This document shows, one piece after another, positions 18,985 to 28,082 of a stretch of 64,000 nucleotides of DNA. Source of the DNA: an uncultured Bacilli bacterium. Lineage in GTDB: Bacteria > Bacillota_I > Bacilli_A > RF39 > UBA660. A program made the position numbers and the translations under genes. The number at the start of each line of letters is the position of its first letter. Position 1 is the first letter of the stretch. The notes beneath the pieces are model-generated. The model was not told the origin of the DNA. It saw only the letters and a list, made by a program, of their open reading frames with translations, and made no database searches. Location of the stretch: assembly GCA_949425635.1 (NCBI GenBank), contig CASPWD010000001.1, positions 427,768-491,767 on the forward strand, read 5' to 3'.

Positions 18985-19013
18985 TTGTCTCATGTTTTAC
19001 TAAATGCTATAAT
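18985..19013 (+). promoter_or_regulatory. Orphan promoter pointing into the 3' end of the DMT transporter gene
   Basis: TTGTCT (18985-18990), 17-base spacer ending TGC, TATAAT (19008-19013). No plus-strand gene follows. A transcript would run antisense to the convergent transporter gene and through its terminator hairpin. The rest of 18840-19086 holds no gene that I can see. Confidence 0.5.
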
Positions 19014-19054
19014 ATCTAATCGATTAAGGAAAGAAAAATTTCAGGTATTTAAAA

Positions 19055-19076
19055 ATTCTATCATAATAGATAGAAT
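19055..19076 (-). terminator. Terminator of the DMT transporter gene
   Basis: ATTCTATC (19055-19062) pairs with GATAGAAT (19069-19076); the minus-strand tail is T-rich. Confidence 0.7.
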
Positions 19077-19086
19077 CATAAAGAAA

Positions 19087-19944
19087 TTACATCTTAACAA
19101 GTATAACTCCGAGTATCAATAGTATTGCAGCTACTAGTTTTTGAATAAATTTACTTTTATTCTTATTAAAAACAAATTCTAATACTGCATTGATTATTGA
19201 AGTTAAAGCAAATAAAGGAGCAACTATTGTAACGCTACCTAACTGATAAGCCTTAACAGAACTTATTAACATCAAACACCATGTAAATCCTGATATAAAA
19301 AACATTTTCTTATCATAAAGCATAAATTCATTCTTTAGTTCTTTTATTGAATGTCTTTCCGCTATAAATATTAATAAAGCTGGTATAGAAACTGTCATAA
19401 TAGTATAAATAGCTAAATTAAAGTAATCAGATATATTAACATTAATTAACATAGCTAATGCAAATAAAAAGTTAGATACAAAAGACATGATAAAATATTT
19501 ATTTATTCTAATCTTACCTTTTTCAAAAGTAAGTATTAAATTGGCTAGTATTATAATTCCTGCTCCAATAATTTTATGTAGTATCAATTCTTCTTTTAAA
19601 AAAAGAAATCCGAATATTATCATAAATACTGTTGATAACTGTTTAAGCATACTAAAGGTTGAAGGCTCTAAACCATATCTTGATTCAATATTTAGTCTAT
19701 CAGTCATGGCATAAATAACTACTACAACCAGTAATGTTAGATAGATTTTTATATCACTAGAGAAAGAGATTTTAAATAAAGGAATAAAAAGAATCGCAAA
19801 CAATGCCGTAGCTAGCTCAAGCAATATAGTAAGAGATCCAGCATTTTTCATATCTCTATTAGCTACTTTAAAACAATGTGCAAAAACAACTGCTGATATG
19901 ATATAAAGTATTACCCATACTTCCCAATTATTAAATAAATTCAC
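19087..19944 (-). CDS. EamA/DMT-superfamily transporter
   Basis: 285 residues from the GTG at 19944, which has GGTGAT upstream; an ATG at 19956 lies only four bases after a TATAAT, so it could not have a leader. About ten membrane helices in two five-helix halves match the EamA drug/metabolite exporters. The motif STVFMIIFGFLFLKEELI, the inward helix pattern of EamA domains, is visible in the first half. Substrate unknown; relatives export amino acids or nucleotides, or act in sugar-lipid flipping. Confidence 0.83.
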   Translation of the reverse strand: MNLFNNWEVWVILYIISAVVFAHCFKVANRDMKNAGSLTILLELATALFAILFIPLFKISFSSDIKIYLTLLVVVVIYAMTDRLNIESRYGLEPSTFSMLKQLSTVFMIIFGFLFLKEELILHKIIGAGIIILANLILTFEKGKIRINKYFIMSFVSNFLFALAMLINVNISDYFNLAIYTIMTVSIPALLIFIAERHSIKELKNEFMLYDKKMFFISGFTWCLMLISSVKAYQLGSVTIVAPLFALTSIINAVLEFVFNKNKSKFIQKLVAAILLILGVILVKM

Positions 19945-20103
19945 TATAATCACCATAAAAATTATATCATAAAAAATTATTTACTAAAGTCTATTTATGG
20001 TGTTATAATATCAAACGTTTTTGCCCAAAACAATAAAAATAATTATATAGAAAATAAAGTATATATGTTATACTAATAATGAAGATAAAGGGAGTTGATT
20101 TAT

Positions 20104-21720
20104 ATGCAAACAACATATATATTCGGACATAAAATACCAGATACTGACTCAGTATGTGCAAGTATAAGTTTATCTTATTTAAAAAATGTTCAAGGTTTAA
20201 AAACAGAACCAAGAGTTCTTGGTGCTTTAAATAAAGAAAGTAAATTTGTTTTAGATTATTTTAATATTCCAGAACCATCTTTTTTAAATGATGTTAAAGT
20301 TCAAATAAGAAATATGCATTATAGTAAAGAAGCTATGATTGAAGAACATGTTTCAATTAATGAAGCTTATCAGTTATTAAGTAAACTAGAAGTAACAGGT
20401 CTACCTTTAGTTAATAAGTTTAAAAAATTAACTGGATATGTTAACGTAAAAGAAATATCTAAGTATTTAATTGAAGGCGATATAACTTATTTAAATACAT
20501 CTTATGATAATATCATAGACACATTAAATGCTGAAGAAGTTCTAAGATTTGATAATGAAATAGAAGGACACATCTTAGCTGCTGCTTATAAAAGTGAAAC
20601 ATTCATTAATAGAATAAGACTTGATAAAGATAATATTTTAATCGTTGGAGACAGATATAAAATACAAGAATACGCTATTCAATCTGGAATTAAATTAGTT
20701 ATCTTAGTTAATAACGTTAGCTTAAATGACACTTTAATTGAACTAGCTAAAGAAAATAAAGTTAATATTGTCAGAGTCCCAATGGGAACATTTAAAGCTG
20801 CTAATATGATTAAGTTATGTAATTATATTAAGTTATTAAATAATAATCCAGCTCCTATAACATTTACTACTTCTGATTATCGTAATGATTTTATTGAAAC
20901 AAGTAGCAAACTAGGACACACTAACTACCCAATAGTTAATAAAAAAGGATTATGCTTAGGTATGATGCGTTTAGTAGACGTAAGTGATTTTGAACGTAAA
21001 CAAGTAATTTTAGTTGATCACAACCAACAATCTCAAAGTGTTGATGGTATTGAAGAAGCTAATATTATGGAAGTAATCGATCATCATAATTTAGGAACGA
21101 TTGGAACATCTCTTCCAATTAACTTTAGAAGTATGCCAGTAGGTTGTACTTGTACAATTATCTATAAATTATATGAAGAAGCAAACGTTGAAATCCCTAA
21201 GAATATTGCAGGTATTATGTTATCAGCTATTCTTTCAGATACTTTATTATTTAAATCTCCTACAACAACTGGAATGGATATTGCAGTAGGTAAAAAATTA
21301 GCTCAAATTGCTGGCGTAGAAATAGAAGAATATGGTACTAAGATGTTCAAAGCTGCAAGTAGTGTAGCTGGTATGAGTGTTGAAGAAATTATTCATTCTG
21401 ATATGAAGACATTCAATTATAGTAATTCTGCTATGGCTATCGGCCAAGTAATGACAATGGATTTTGAGGAAATCTCAAGTCGTCAAAGTGAATTTGTTAA
21501 TAGTTTAAATACAATGTGTAATATTGGAAATTACAAGATGGCTTTATTATTTGTTACAGACATTATAAAAAATGGTTCTTACTTATTCTTTAACGAGTCA
21601 AGTAAAGAAATAATAGAAGAGGCTTTTGGTGTTGAAAATGCTACACAAGGTGTTTACCTAGATGGTGTTGTATCTCGTAAGAAACAAATGTTACCTCCAT
21701 TATTAGAAGTTGAAAAATAA
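20104..21720 (+). CDS. ppaC: Manganese-dependent inorganic pyrophosphatase, CBS-containing family II
   Basis: 538 residues from the ATG at 20104, nine bases after GGGAG. The DHH domain is intact: GHKIPDTDSV near residue 8, VDHNQQSQSV and EVIDHHN in the middle. The DHHA2 part ends with SRKKQMLPPLL, the substrate-binding RKKQ signature. Between the two halves lie two CBS motifs around a DRTGG-like insert (about 65-300), which in relatives bind AMP/ADP or diadenosine polyphosphates and regulate activity. It hydrolyses pyrophosphate to phosphate. Monocistronic. Confidence 0.93.
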   Translation: MQTTYIFGHKIPDTDSVCASISLSYLKNVQGLKTEPRVLGALNKESKFVLDYFNIPEPSFLNDVKVQIRNMHYSKEAMIEEHVSINEAYQLLSKLEVTGLPLVNKFKKLTGYVNVKEISKYLIEGDITYLNTSYDNIIDTLNAEEVLRFDNEIEGHILAAAYKSETFINRIRLDKDNILIVGDRYKIQEYAIQSGIKLVILVNNVSLNDTLIELAKENKVNIVRVPMGTFKAANMIKLCNYIKLLNNNPAPITFTTSDYRNDFIETSSKLGHTNYPIVNKKGLCLGMMRLVDVSDFERKQVILVDHNQQSQSVDGIEEANIMEVIDHHNLGTIGTSLPINFRSMPVGCTCTIIYKLYEEANVEIPKNIAGIMLSAILSDTLLFKSPTTTGMDIAVGKKLAQIAGVEIEEYGTKMFKAASSVAGMSVEEIIHSDMKTFNYSNSAMAIGQVMTMDFEEISSRQSEFVNSLNTMCNIGNYKMALLFVTDIIKNGSYLFFNESSKEIIEEAFGVENATQGVYLDGVVSRKKQMLPPLLEVEK

Positions 21721-21724
21721 TTAA

Positions 21725-21756
21725 ACTCTACAAAAGAAAAAATTGTAGAGTTTTTC
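21725..21756 (+). terminator. Terminator of ppaC
   Basis: ACTCTACAA and TTGTAGAGT arms flank an A-rich loop and are followed by a T run. Confidence 0.8.
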
Positions 21757-21839
21757 TATGTCGTCTATTTTTTGTCGACATTTTGCAATTTGATTTATTA
21801 ATTTTATTATCTTTGATACAATAATTATAGGTGATACTT

Positions 21840-22604
21840 ATGAAAGCATTAGTTACAGGAGCCTCATCAGGCATCGGCAAAGACATAGCTATATATTTAA
21901 GTGAATTAGGTTACGATTTAATCTTAGTTAGTAGAGATGAAAATCGTCTTAAGGAAACTGCTCGTCATATAAAAACAAATGTAACAATATATCCAGCTGA
22001 TTTATGTAATAAAGAAACTTGTTTCAAATTATATGACAATTTTAAAGATGAAGATATCGACATTCTAGTGAATGGAGCAGGTTTTGGCCTTTTCGGTAAT
22101 ACTTGGGAAACGGATATCAACAAAGAACTAAAAATGATTGATTTAAATATTACAGCTGTTCATATTCTAACTAAGTTATTCCTAAGTAATATGATTCAAA
22201 AAAACAAAGGATATATTTTAAATATTGCTAGTAGTGCTGGTTTCTTATCAGGACCAGTATTAAATACCTATTATGCTAGCAAAAATTATATTGCTAAGTG
22301 GACAATGGGAATATACGAAGAACTAAGACGCAATAAAATAAAGAATGTTCATATAAGTTGCTTATGCCCAGGACCAGTAAATACTAACTTTAATAAAGTT
22401 GCTGGTGGATCATTTAATATAAAAGCTCTAAGTAGTGAATATGTTGCTAAGTATGGTATTGATAAAATGTTTAAAAATAAACTTGTCATAGTTCCTGGAT
22501 TTACTGTACGATTAGGATTATTCTTTAATAGATTTATCTCTCATAAATTATCTTTAAAAATTGTTTATAATATTCAAAGTAAAAAAGTTAAAAGGAATGG
22601 TTAA
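21840..22604 (+). CDS. Short-chain dehydrogenase/reductase
   Basis: 254 residues from the ATG at 21840 (AGGTGAT upstream; the GTG at 21831 overlaps that site). NAD(P)-binding TGASSGIG near residue 7, NGAGFG near 78, and catalytic Ser/Tyr/Lys (SSAGF...YYASK near 140-155) mark an active classical SDR of the DltE/YqjQ style. The reaction is unknown. It is two bases from the next gene and likely co-transcribed. Confidence 0.88.
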   Translation: MKALVTGASSGIGKDIAIYLSELGYDLILVSRDENRLKETARHIKTNVTIYPADLCNKETCFKLYDNFKDEDIDILVNGAGFGLFGNTWETDINKELKMIDLNITAVHILTKLFLSNMIQKNKGYILNIASSAGFLSGPVLNTYYASKNYIAKWTMGIYEELRRNKIKNVHISCLCPGPVNTNFNKVAGGSFNIKALSSEYVAKYGIDKMFKNKLVIVPGFTVRLGLFFNRFISHKLSLKIVYNIQSKKVKRNG

Positions 22605-22606
22605 AA

Positions 22607-23398
22607 ATGTTAAAGTATCTAATGAAAAACTTGCCAGCTAAATATGTTTATGCTGGATATAATGTTCGCAAAGGTCTTACCATAATGACTACTGAAGTAA
22701 ATGGTCGTATTATTTATGATGCATTTGAATATTCATATGTTGATAACTTTTTGTCGTTCTATATTGAAATGGATAATGGCAATTATAAGAACGTTGATTA
22801 TAATATTGAAGTTCCTGTAGCAACTGCTGAAGATATTATGAGCAAGCATATAACACGTGGTCGTATGAAAAACCTAGAAGAATATGAAAATCATGATAAA
22901 GAAGCCATCGTTGGTGTATTTGGTCTTCGTCCTTTTGCTGAGCTTATAAAGAAAGTGGATGAAATGAAAAAATTAGACCCCGAAAGCTTCGACGTAAGCT
23001 TAGAAGCTTGGTTAGATGTCAAACCATCATATATGGGCGTAGAAATTATTGGAGTTATCAACACTTTTAATAAATGTTTAAAATACGAAAAAGGACGAAT
23101 TACTGTTCCGCCCATTACTTATGGGCCAGATGATACATACGTATCGCAAATCGGAGATGAAATGGATTACTTTGATTTTATGTCTGGAAAGGATTCTGAC
23201 CAAATTATTCAAGATTTAAAGAAAATAGACGATTCATTAGATGGTGTAGGTAATGTAAAAAAAGAAAGACGATATAATAATGAAGATAGTGTTAACGAAA
23301 GTTATGAAGAAATCGAAACACTAATCGACGAAGCAGCTGATCTAGTAGATATTCTCGAAAGAAAACCGATTATTGTTGAAGATAAAAAGGACTCATAG
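22607..23398 (+). CDS. Unknown soluble acidic protein
   Basis: 263 residues with no signal or membrane helix. The C-terminal 70 residues are very acidic, with coiled-coil character (EEIETLIDEAADLVDILE). The N-terminal part has alternating hydrophobic strands. I recognise no family. It follows the SDR by two bases, with AAAGGAATGG as the probable binding site. It ends in a terminator shared with the convergent XRE gene. Confidence 0.7.
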   Translation: MLKYLMKNLPAKYVYAGYNVRKGLTIMTTEVNGRIIYDAFEYSYVDNFLSFYIEMDNGNYKNVDYNIEVPVATAEDIMSKHITRGRMKNLEEYENHDKEAIVGVFGLRPFAELIKKVDEMKKLDPESFDVSLEAWLDVKPSYMGVEIIGVINTFNKCLKYEKGRITVPPITYGPDDTYVSQIGDEMDYFDFMSGKDSDQIIQDLKKIDDSLDGVGNVKKERRYNNEDSVNESYEEIETLIDEAADLVDILERKPIIVEDKKDS

Positions 23399-23419
23399 AA
23401 TGAACTATAAGTCCTTTTT
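23384..23419. terminator. Bidirectional terminator between the unknown gene and XRE regulator 2
   Basis: AAAAAGGACT (23384-23393) pairs with AGTCCTTTTT (23410-23419). Confidence 0.85.
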
Positions 23420-23737
23420 TCTAATTGCTTCACTATACCATATTAAATCTTTTCTTTGTAAGTTATTCAATAAACAATAATTATTTAAAAGTTCATTTAA
23501 TTGTTCATCTGCTATTTTATTTGTAACATCAATTAATGGGGCATCGTTTTCTATTCTTCCTAAAAGATAATCAGTAGACGTATTTAAATAATCAGCCATT
23601 TTAATTAGATTTTCTATCTTTGGTTCAACTTTACCACTTTCATATGCAGAAATTGTTTCTTGTGATACTTCAATTTCTGTTCCCAATCTAACCTGAGTAA
23701 TCTTTCTTTTCTGTCTCAAATGTTTAATTCTATTCAT
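23405..23737 (-). CDS. XRE-family transcriptional regulator 2
   Basis: 110 residues. It is a paralogue of the 9901-10227 protein: the same helix-turn-helix core (SQETISAYESGK), the same NTSTDYLLGR and the same tail with ELLNNY and DLIWYS. The recognition helix is almost unchanged, so both may bind the same DNA. GGAGTTG precedes the ATG. The upstream 29-bp element (23759-23787) is shared with gene 1. It lies beside the radical SAM-uvrA operon, divergently, separated by about 200 bases. Confidence 0.9.
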   Translation of the reverse strand: MNRIKHLRQKRKITQVRLGTEIEVSQETISAYESGKVEPKIENLIKMADYLNTSTDYLLGRIENDAPLIDVTNKIADEQLNELLNNYCLLNNLQRKDLIWYSEAIRKKDL

Positions 23738-23758
23738 AGTATCAACTCCATATGTCCT

Positions 23759-23787
23759 GTTAATAATATTTTATAGAAAATATTTGT
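23759..23787 (-). promoter_or_regulatory. Conserved 29-bp upstream element of XRE regulator 2
   Basis: On the minus strand it matches 25 of 29 bases of 9851-9879 and ends 21 bases before the start codon, as there. Here its core is a perfect dyad: AATATTTT, CTAT, AAAATATT. Confidence 0.6.
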
Positions 23788-23909
23788 ATTTTTTAGAATC
23801 GTCACTTATATCTAAATATTTATAATATTAATATAAGAAAATAAATAATAATTATACCTGTATAATTTATAAATATTTAAGATAAACTAACTTTTATTTC
23901 TTTACAACG

Positions 23910-23928
23910 AACATAAGTATGTTATAAT
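23910..23928 (+). promoter_or_regulatory. Palindrome overlapping the -10 of the radical SAM-uvrA operon
   Basis: AACATA (23910-23915) and TATGTT (23918-23923) form a dyad whose right arm runs into TATAAT (23923-23928). It is a candidate operator. It does not match the GAAC-N4-GTTC spacing of Gram-positive LexA sites. Confidence 0.4.
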
Positions 23929-23945
23929 ACCTTAGAGGTGGAATT

Positions 23946-24749
23946 ATGTTCAAACGAATTTACCTAGAAATAACCAATAATTGTAATTTGAATTGTTCGT
24001 TTTGCATTGGTAACCAAAGAGAAAAAATGTTTATGGATGTAGAAGATTTTAAAAAAGTCCTATCTAAACTAAAAGGACACACTAAATATTTGTATTTCCA
24101 TGTTATGGGAGAACCTTTACTACATCCTAAGATAAATGAACTTATTAATTTAGCAAGTCAAGATTATTTTATAAATATTACAACTAATGGGTATTTAATT
24201 AAAAGAATTAATGATAATAAAAGTATAAGACAATTAAATATTTCTTTGCATAGTTTTGATTGTCGTTACAATAAAACTTTAGATGAATATTTAACAGATA
24301 TTTTTGAAACTGTTGATAATTTAGCACTTAATAACACGATTATAAAATATCGCTTATGGGTTGGTAGTGATTCTAAAAAAGAAATTATTAGTCGTCTAAA
24401 TAAAAAATATAATACAAATATAAAAGATGAAAATTCACTTAAATTAGGTAATAACATTTATTATGAGGTTGAACAAGAATTCATTTGGCCAAGCTTTGAT
24501 AATAATTATTATAATGAAACTGGCAGTTGCCGTGGTACAAGAGATTTTATTGGTATTTTAGTATCAGGTACTGTAATTCCTTGTTGTTTAGATAGTGCTG
24601 GAATAATTAATTTAGGGAATATTTACAATCAAGAATTAAGTGATATAATAGGTAGCGAAATTTTCAAAGAAATTAAAACTGGTTTTTTAAATAACAAGAA
24701 GTGTCATGAATTATGTCGAAAATGTAATTTTTATGATTTAAGGAGGTAA
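23946..24749 (+). CDS. Radical SAM protein with SPASM-like C-terminus
   Basis: 267 residues. The iron-sulphur motif CNLNCSFC (CxxxCxxC) is near residue 15, GEPLLHP near 58 is the GE motif, and TTNGYLI near 80 fits the radical SAM barrel. The C-terminal third carries six more cysteines (GSCRG, IPCCLD, KCHELCRKC), fitting a SPASM/twitch cluster, so it may bind a second cluster and modify a peptide. The length is short for that group. The next gene encodes a DUF7666 protein, five bases away, then uvrA; the target is unknown. Confidence 0.87.
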   Translation: MFKRIYLEITNNCNLNCSFCIGNQREKMFMDVEDFKKVLSKLKGHTKYLYFHVMGEPLLHPKINELINLASQDYFINITTNGYLIKRINDNKSIRQLNISLHSFDCRYNKTLDEYLTDIFETVDNLALNNTIIKYRLWVGSDSKKEIISRLNKKYNTNIKDENSLKLGNNIYYEVEQEFIWPSFDNNYYNETGSCRGTRDFIGILVSGTVIPCCLDSAGIINLGNIYNQELSDIIGSEIFKEIKTGFLNNKKCHELCRKCNFYDLRR

Positions 24750-24754
24750 CTACT

Positions 24755-25288
24755 ATGGTCAGTGGGTATAAAGCATTTAATCAAAATATGACTAATCGCT
24801 ATGGAACCCCTTTCTTAGTAGGAGAAACTTATCATGCAACAGGGCCTATATCTTTTGGGAATAATGGCAATGGTTTCCACATGTGCAAGAATCTATGTGA
24901 CGTATTTAGATATTTTCCCTGTTTTGAAGAAGATATTAGTGTAGCCAAAGTCACAGGTAGTGGCAATATAGTATCATTCGATGATGATTATAATGGCTAT
25001 TATGATATGTGTGCAGTCGAAATAATAACAATTGACTCCCTATTAACTCGTGAAGAAATAATAGATAAAATGTTAAAAGATCATGAAATGAATAATCGTA
25101 AATTCTTATCTACATTTGGTCTTAGAGAAAAAGAAAAAATTAAATTTTTAAAAAAATATCGTGATAATACTCAAATGCTTTCGTATGTTTTATATTACCA
25201 ATATGGTATAAAAAGAGCTTTTGAACTAAGTAGTGAAGAAAAAAAAGAATTAAGGAAGGTGTTAACTTATGGACAAGATAATAATTAA
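24755..25288 (+). CDS. DUF7666-like protein
   Basis: 177 residues. The opening YKAFNQNMTNRYGTPFLVGE and, later, GNGFHMCKN...VFRYFP match the layout of a small domain common in phage and bacterial genomes (DUF7666: opening YK-x-F, a GFH-x-C turn, then acidic strands). No catalytic function is known. The C-terminal 80 residues are helical and unmatched. AAGGAGG precedes it, in the coding end of the radical SAM gene. Its last 20 bases overlap uvrA. Confidence 0.65.
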   Translation: MVSGYKAFNQNMTNRYGTPFLVGETYHATGPISFGNNGNGFHMCKNLCDVFRYFPCFEEDISVAKVTGSGNIVSFDDDYNGYYDMCAVEIITIDSLLTREEIIDKMLKDHEMNNRKFLSTFGLREKEKIKFLKKYRDNTQMLSYVLYYQYGIKRAFELSSEEKKELRKVLTYGQDNN

Positions 25289-28073
25289 AGGAGCACGTGA
25301 AAATAATTTACAAAATGTTGATTTAGAGATACCAAAAAATTCTCTAGTAGTTATGACAGGTGTTTCTGGTTCAGGAAAGAGTAGTTTGGCATTCGATACA
25401 ATTTATGCAGAAGGTCAAAGAAGATATGTTGAAAGTCTATCTGCTTATGCTAGACAATTCCTAGGAGGAACAAGTAAGCCAGATGTTGATAGTATTGATG
25501 GATTAAGTCCAAGTATTAGTATTGATCAAAAAAGTACCAACAACAATCCACGAAGTACAGTAGGAACTGTAACAGAAATATATGATTATTTACGTCTTTT
25601 ATTTGCCCGTATTGGTGTTCCATATTGTCCAAATCATCATGAACCAATCAAGAGTCAAAGTATCGAGGAAATGACAAATAAGGTTCTTGATTTCCCAGAA
25701 GGCACCAAAATTGAAATAATGGCTCCAGTAGTTAGAGGAGAAAAAGGTTCTCACATTCAAATATTAGAAGACTTAAGAGCCAAAGGATATAGTCGTGTCC
25801 GTGTTAATGGAGAAACAAGAGACTTACTTGAAGATATCAAATTAGAAAAAAATAAAAAAGATTATATCGATGTTGTAGTGGATAGAATAATAGTAAGAGA
25901 AAGTGATAGAAGTCGTATTTTTGAATCAATTGAAGCGAGTACCAAATTAGCTAATGGAATGGTATTATTCAATGTTATTGGTGGAGAAGAACTTCTTATG
26001 AGCGAAAATTACGCTTGTATACATTGTAATTATTCAATGCCAGCCCTAGAGACAAGAATGTTTAGTTTCAATTCACCTTGGGGAGCTTGTCCTGAATGTA
26101 ATGGTTTAGGAATGAAAATGAAAGTATCAGAAGAGTTACTTATACCTAACCCTAATAAAAGTATTAGAGAAGGTGGAATTGTAACATTATCAGAAGACCA
26201 AAATACTATGTTTACTGAAGTAGCCACTGTTGCCGACTATTATGATATAGATTTAGATATGCCTATTAAAGATATACCTAAGGATAAATTAAATAAAATA
26301 CTTTATGGAACAACGGAAGTAATGGACTTTAAATACGTTTCTAAAAACGGAAACATTAGAACTAAAAGTGATTTCTTTGAAGGAATTATTAATAATTTAG
26401 AAAGACGTCAAATTGAAACAACTGCTGGTTGGATAAGAGAGTGGATTGAAGGATTCATGATTGAAACAGAATGTCCACTATGTCATGGTACAAGATTAAA
26501 AAAAGAAATTTTAAATGTTTTTATTAACAAAAAAAATATATATGATATGACTGCTCTAAGTATTGCTGACCTTTACAAGTTCATGCAAAATCTTAAATTA
26601 ACAAAAGAACAACAAACTATCAGTGAATTATTAGTTAAAGAAATTTGTAATAGATTAGAATTCTTAAATAATGTTGGTCTTGGTTACATTACCTTAGCTC
26701 GTGCAGCAGGAACTCTATCAGGTGGAGAAGCCCAACGTATTCGTTTAGCCACTCAAATAGGAAGTAAATTATCAGGAGTATTATATGTTTTAGATGAACC
26801 AAGTATTGGACTACATCAAAGAGATAATGAAAAACTGATTGCTTCTATGAAAGAAATGCGAGACCTAGGCAACACACTTATTGTTGTAGAACATGATACT
26901 GATACTATGCTAGCAGCTGATTACTTAGTTGATGTTGGCCCAGGAGCAGGCGTTAATGGAGGACACATAATGGCTGCTGGAACTCCAGAAGAAGTTATGA
27001 AAAATCCAAATTCTTTAACAGGGAAATATCTAACTGGTGCAGAAAAAATTGAAGTACCTAAGAAACGCCGTAAAGGAAATGGGTTATACTTAGAAGTTAA
27101 AGGTGCTGAAGAACATAACTTAAAGAAGGTAAATGTTAAATTCCCATTAGGTAAATTTATTTGTGTAACTGGAGTATCTGGTTCAGGTAAATCAACCCTA
27201 GTTAATGATATTCTTTACAATGCTTTAACTAAAAAAGTATATAAGTCCAAAACTGTTGTTGGAAAATGTAAAGAAATAAAAGGAATGGAACATATTGATA
27301 AAGTTGTTCATATTACACAAGATCCAATTGGACGTACGCCAAGAAGTAATCCAGCTACATATGTTGGTGTATTTGACGATATTCGTGACGTCTTTGCTAA
27401 CATGAAAGAATCTAAAATGCGTGGTTATGGTAAAAACAGATTCTCATTCAATGTTAAAGGAGGACGTTGTGAGGCCTGTTGGGGAGATGGTGTAAAACGT
27501 ATTGAGATGAACTTCTTACCAGATGTATACGTTCCATGTGAAGTATGTAAAGGAACTCGTTATAATCGTGAGACACTTGATGTTAAATTCAAAGATAAAA
27601 ATATTTCTGAAGTACTACATATGCGTGTATCAGAGGCATTAGATTTCTTTGATAACATTCCTAAAGTAAAAAATAAAATTCAAGTTATGATGGATGTTGG
27701 TTTATCATATATTGAATTAGGACAATCAGCACCTACTTTATCAGGTGGCGAAGCAGGACGTGTAAAACTTGCTAAAGAACTACAAAAAAAAGAGACTGGT
27801 AAAAGTGTCTTTATTCTTGACGAGCCTACAACAGGACTTCACGTTGATGACATAAAAAAACTTTTAGTAATTTTAAATCGTATTGTTGATAATGGTGATA
27901 CAGTAATTGTAATAGAGCATAACTTAGACGTTATTAAAGTTGCTGATCATATCATTGATTTAGGTCCAGAAGGTGGTGACCAAGGCGGAACAATAGTAGC
28001 TACTGGAACTCCAGAGGCGATTGCTAAAGTTGAAGAAAGCTACACAGGACAATTTTTAAAAAAATATTTATAG
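25269..28073 (+). CDS. uvrA: Excinuclease ABC subunit A
   Basis: 934 residues. A dimeric damage-recognition ATPase with two ABC modules. Visible are Walker A GVSGSGKSS near 32 and GVSGSGKST in the second module, zinc modules CIHC/CPEC and CEAC/CEVC, the first signature LSGGEAQR, and Walker B VLDEPSIGLH and ILDEPTTGLH. The second signature reads LSGGEAGR instead of the usual LSGGEAQR (Gly830), which is odd. Length is normal. It starts inside the DUF7666 gene (20-base overlap, AAGGAAGG upstream), so it is co-expressed with the radical SAM gene. Confidence 0.97.
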   Translation: MDKIIIKGARENNLQNVDLEIPKNSLVVMTGVSGSGKSSLAFDTIYAEGQRRYVESLSAYARQFLGGTSKPDVDSIDGLSPSISIDQKSTNNNPRSTVGTVTEIYDYLRLLFARIGVPYCPNHHEPIKSQSIEEMTNKVLDFPEGTKIEIMAPVVRGEKGSHIQILEDLRAKGYSRVRVNGETRDLLEDIKLEKNKKDYIDVVVDRIIVRESDRSRIFESIEASTKLANGMVLFNVIGGEELLMSENYACIHCNYSMPALETRMFSFNSPWGACPECNGLGMKMKVSEELLIPNPNKSIREGGIVTLSEDQNTMFTEVATVADYYDIDLDMPIKDIPKDKLNKILYGTTEVMDFKYVSKNGNIRTKSDFFEGIINNLERRQIETTAGWIREWIEGFMIETECPLCHGTRLKKEILNVFINKKNIYDMTALSIADLYKFMQNLKLTKEQQTISELLVKEICNRLEFLNNVGLGYITLARAAGTLSGGEAQRIRLATQIGSKLSGVLYVLDEPSIGLHQRDNEKLIASMKEMRDLGNTLIVVEHDTDTMLAADYLVDVGPGAGVNGGHIMAAGTPEEVMKNPNSLTGKYLTGAEKIEVPKKRRKGNGLYLEVKGAEEHNLKKVNVKFPLGKFICVTGVSGSGKSTLVNDILYNALTKKVYKSKTVVGKCKEIKGMEHIDKVVHITQDPIGRTPRSNPATYVGVFDDIRDVFANMKESKMRGYGKNRFSFNVKGGRCEACWGDGVKRIEMNFLPDVYVPCEVCKGTRYNRETLDVKFKDKNISEVLHMRVSEALDFFDNIPKVKNKIQVMMDVGLSYIELGQSAPTLSGGEAGRVKLAKELQKKETGKSVFILDEPTTGLHVDDIKKLLVILNRIVDNGDTVIVIEHNLDVIKVADHIIDLGPEGGDQGGTIVATGTPEAIAKVEESYTGQFLKKYL

Positions 28074-28082
28074 GTGGTAAAG

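Noticed and set aside
23906..23923. LexA (SOS) box ahead of the uvrA operon
   Set aside because: The sequence CGAACATAAGTATGTT has eight bases between GAAC and GTT instead of four, so it does not fit the Gram-positive SOS box.
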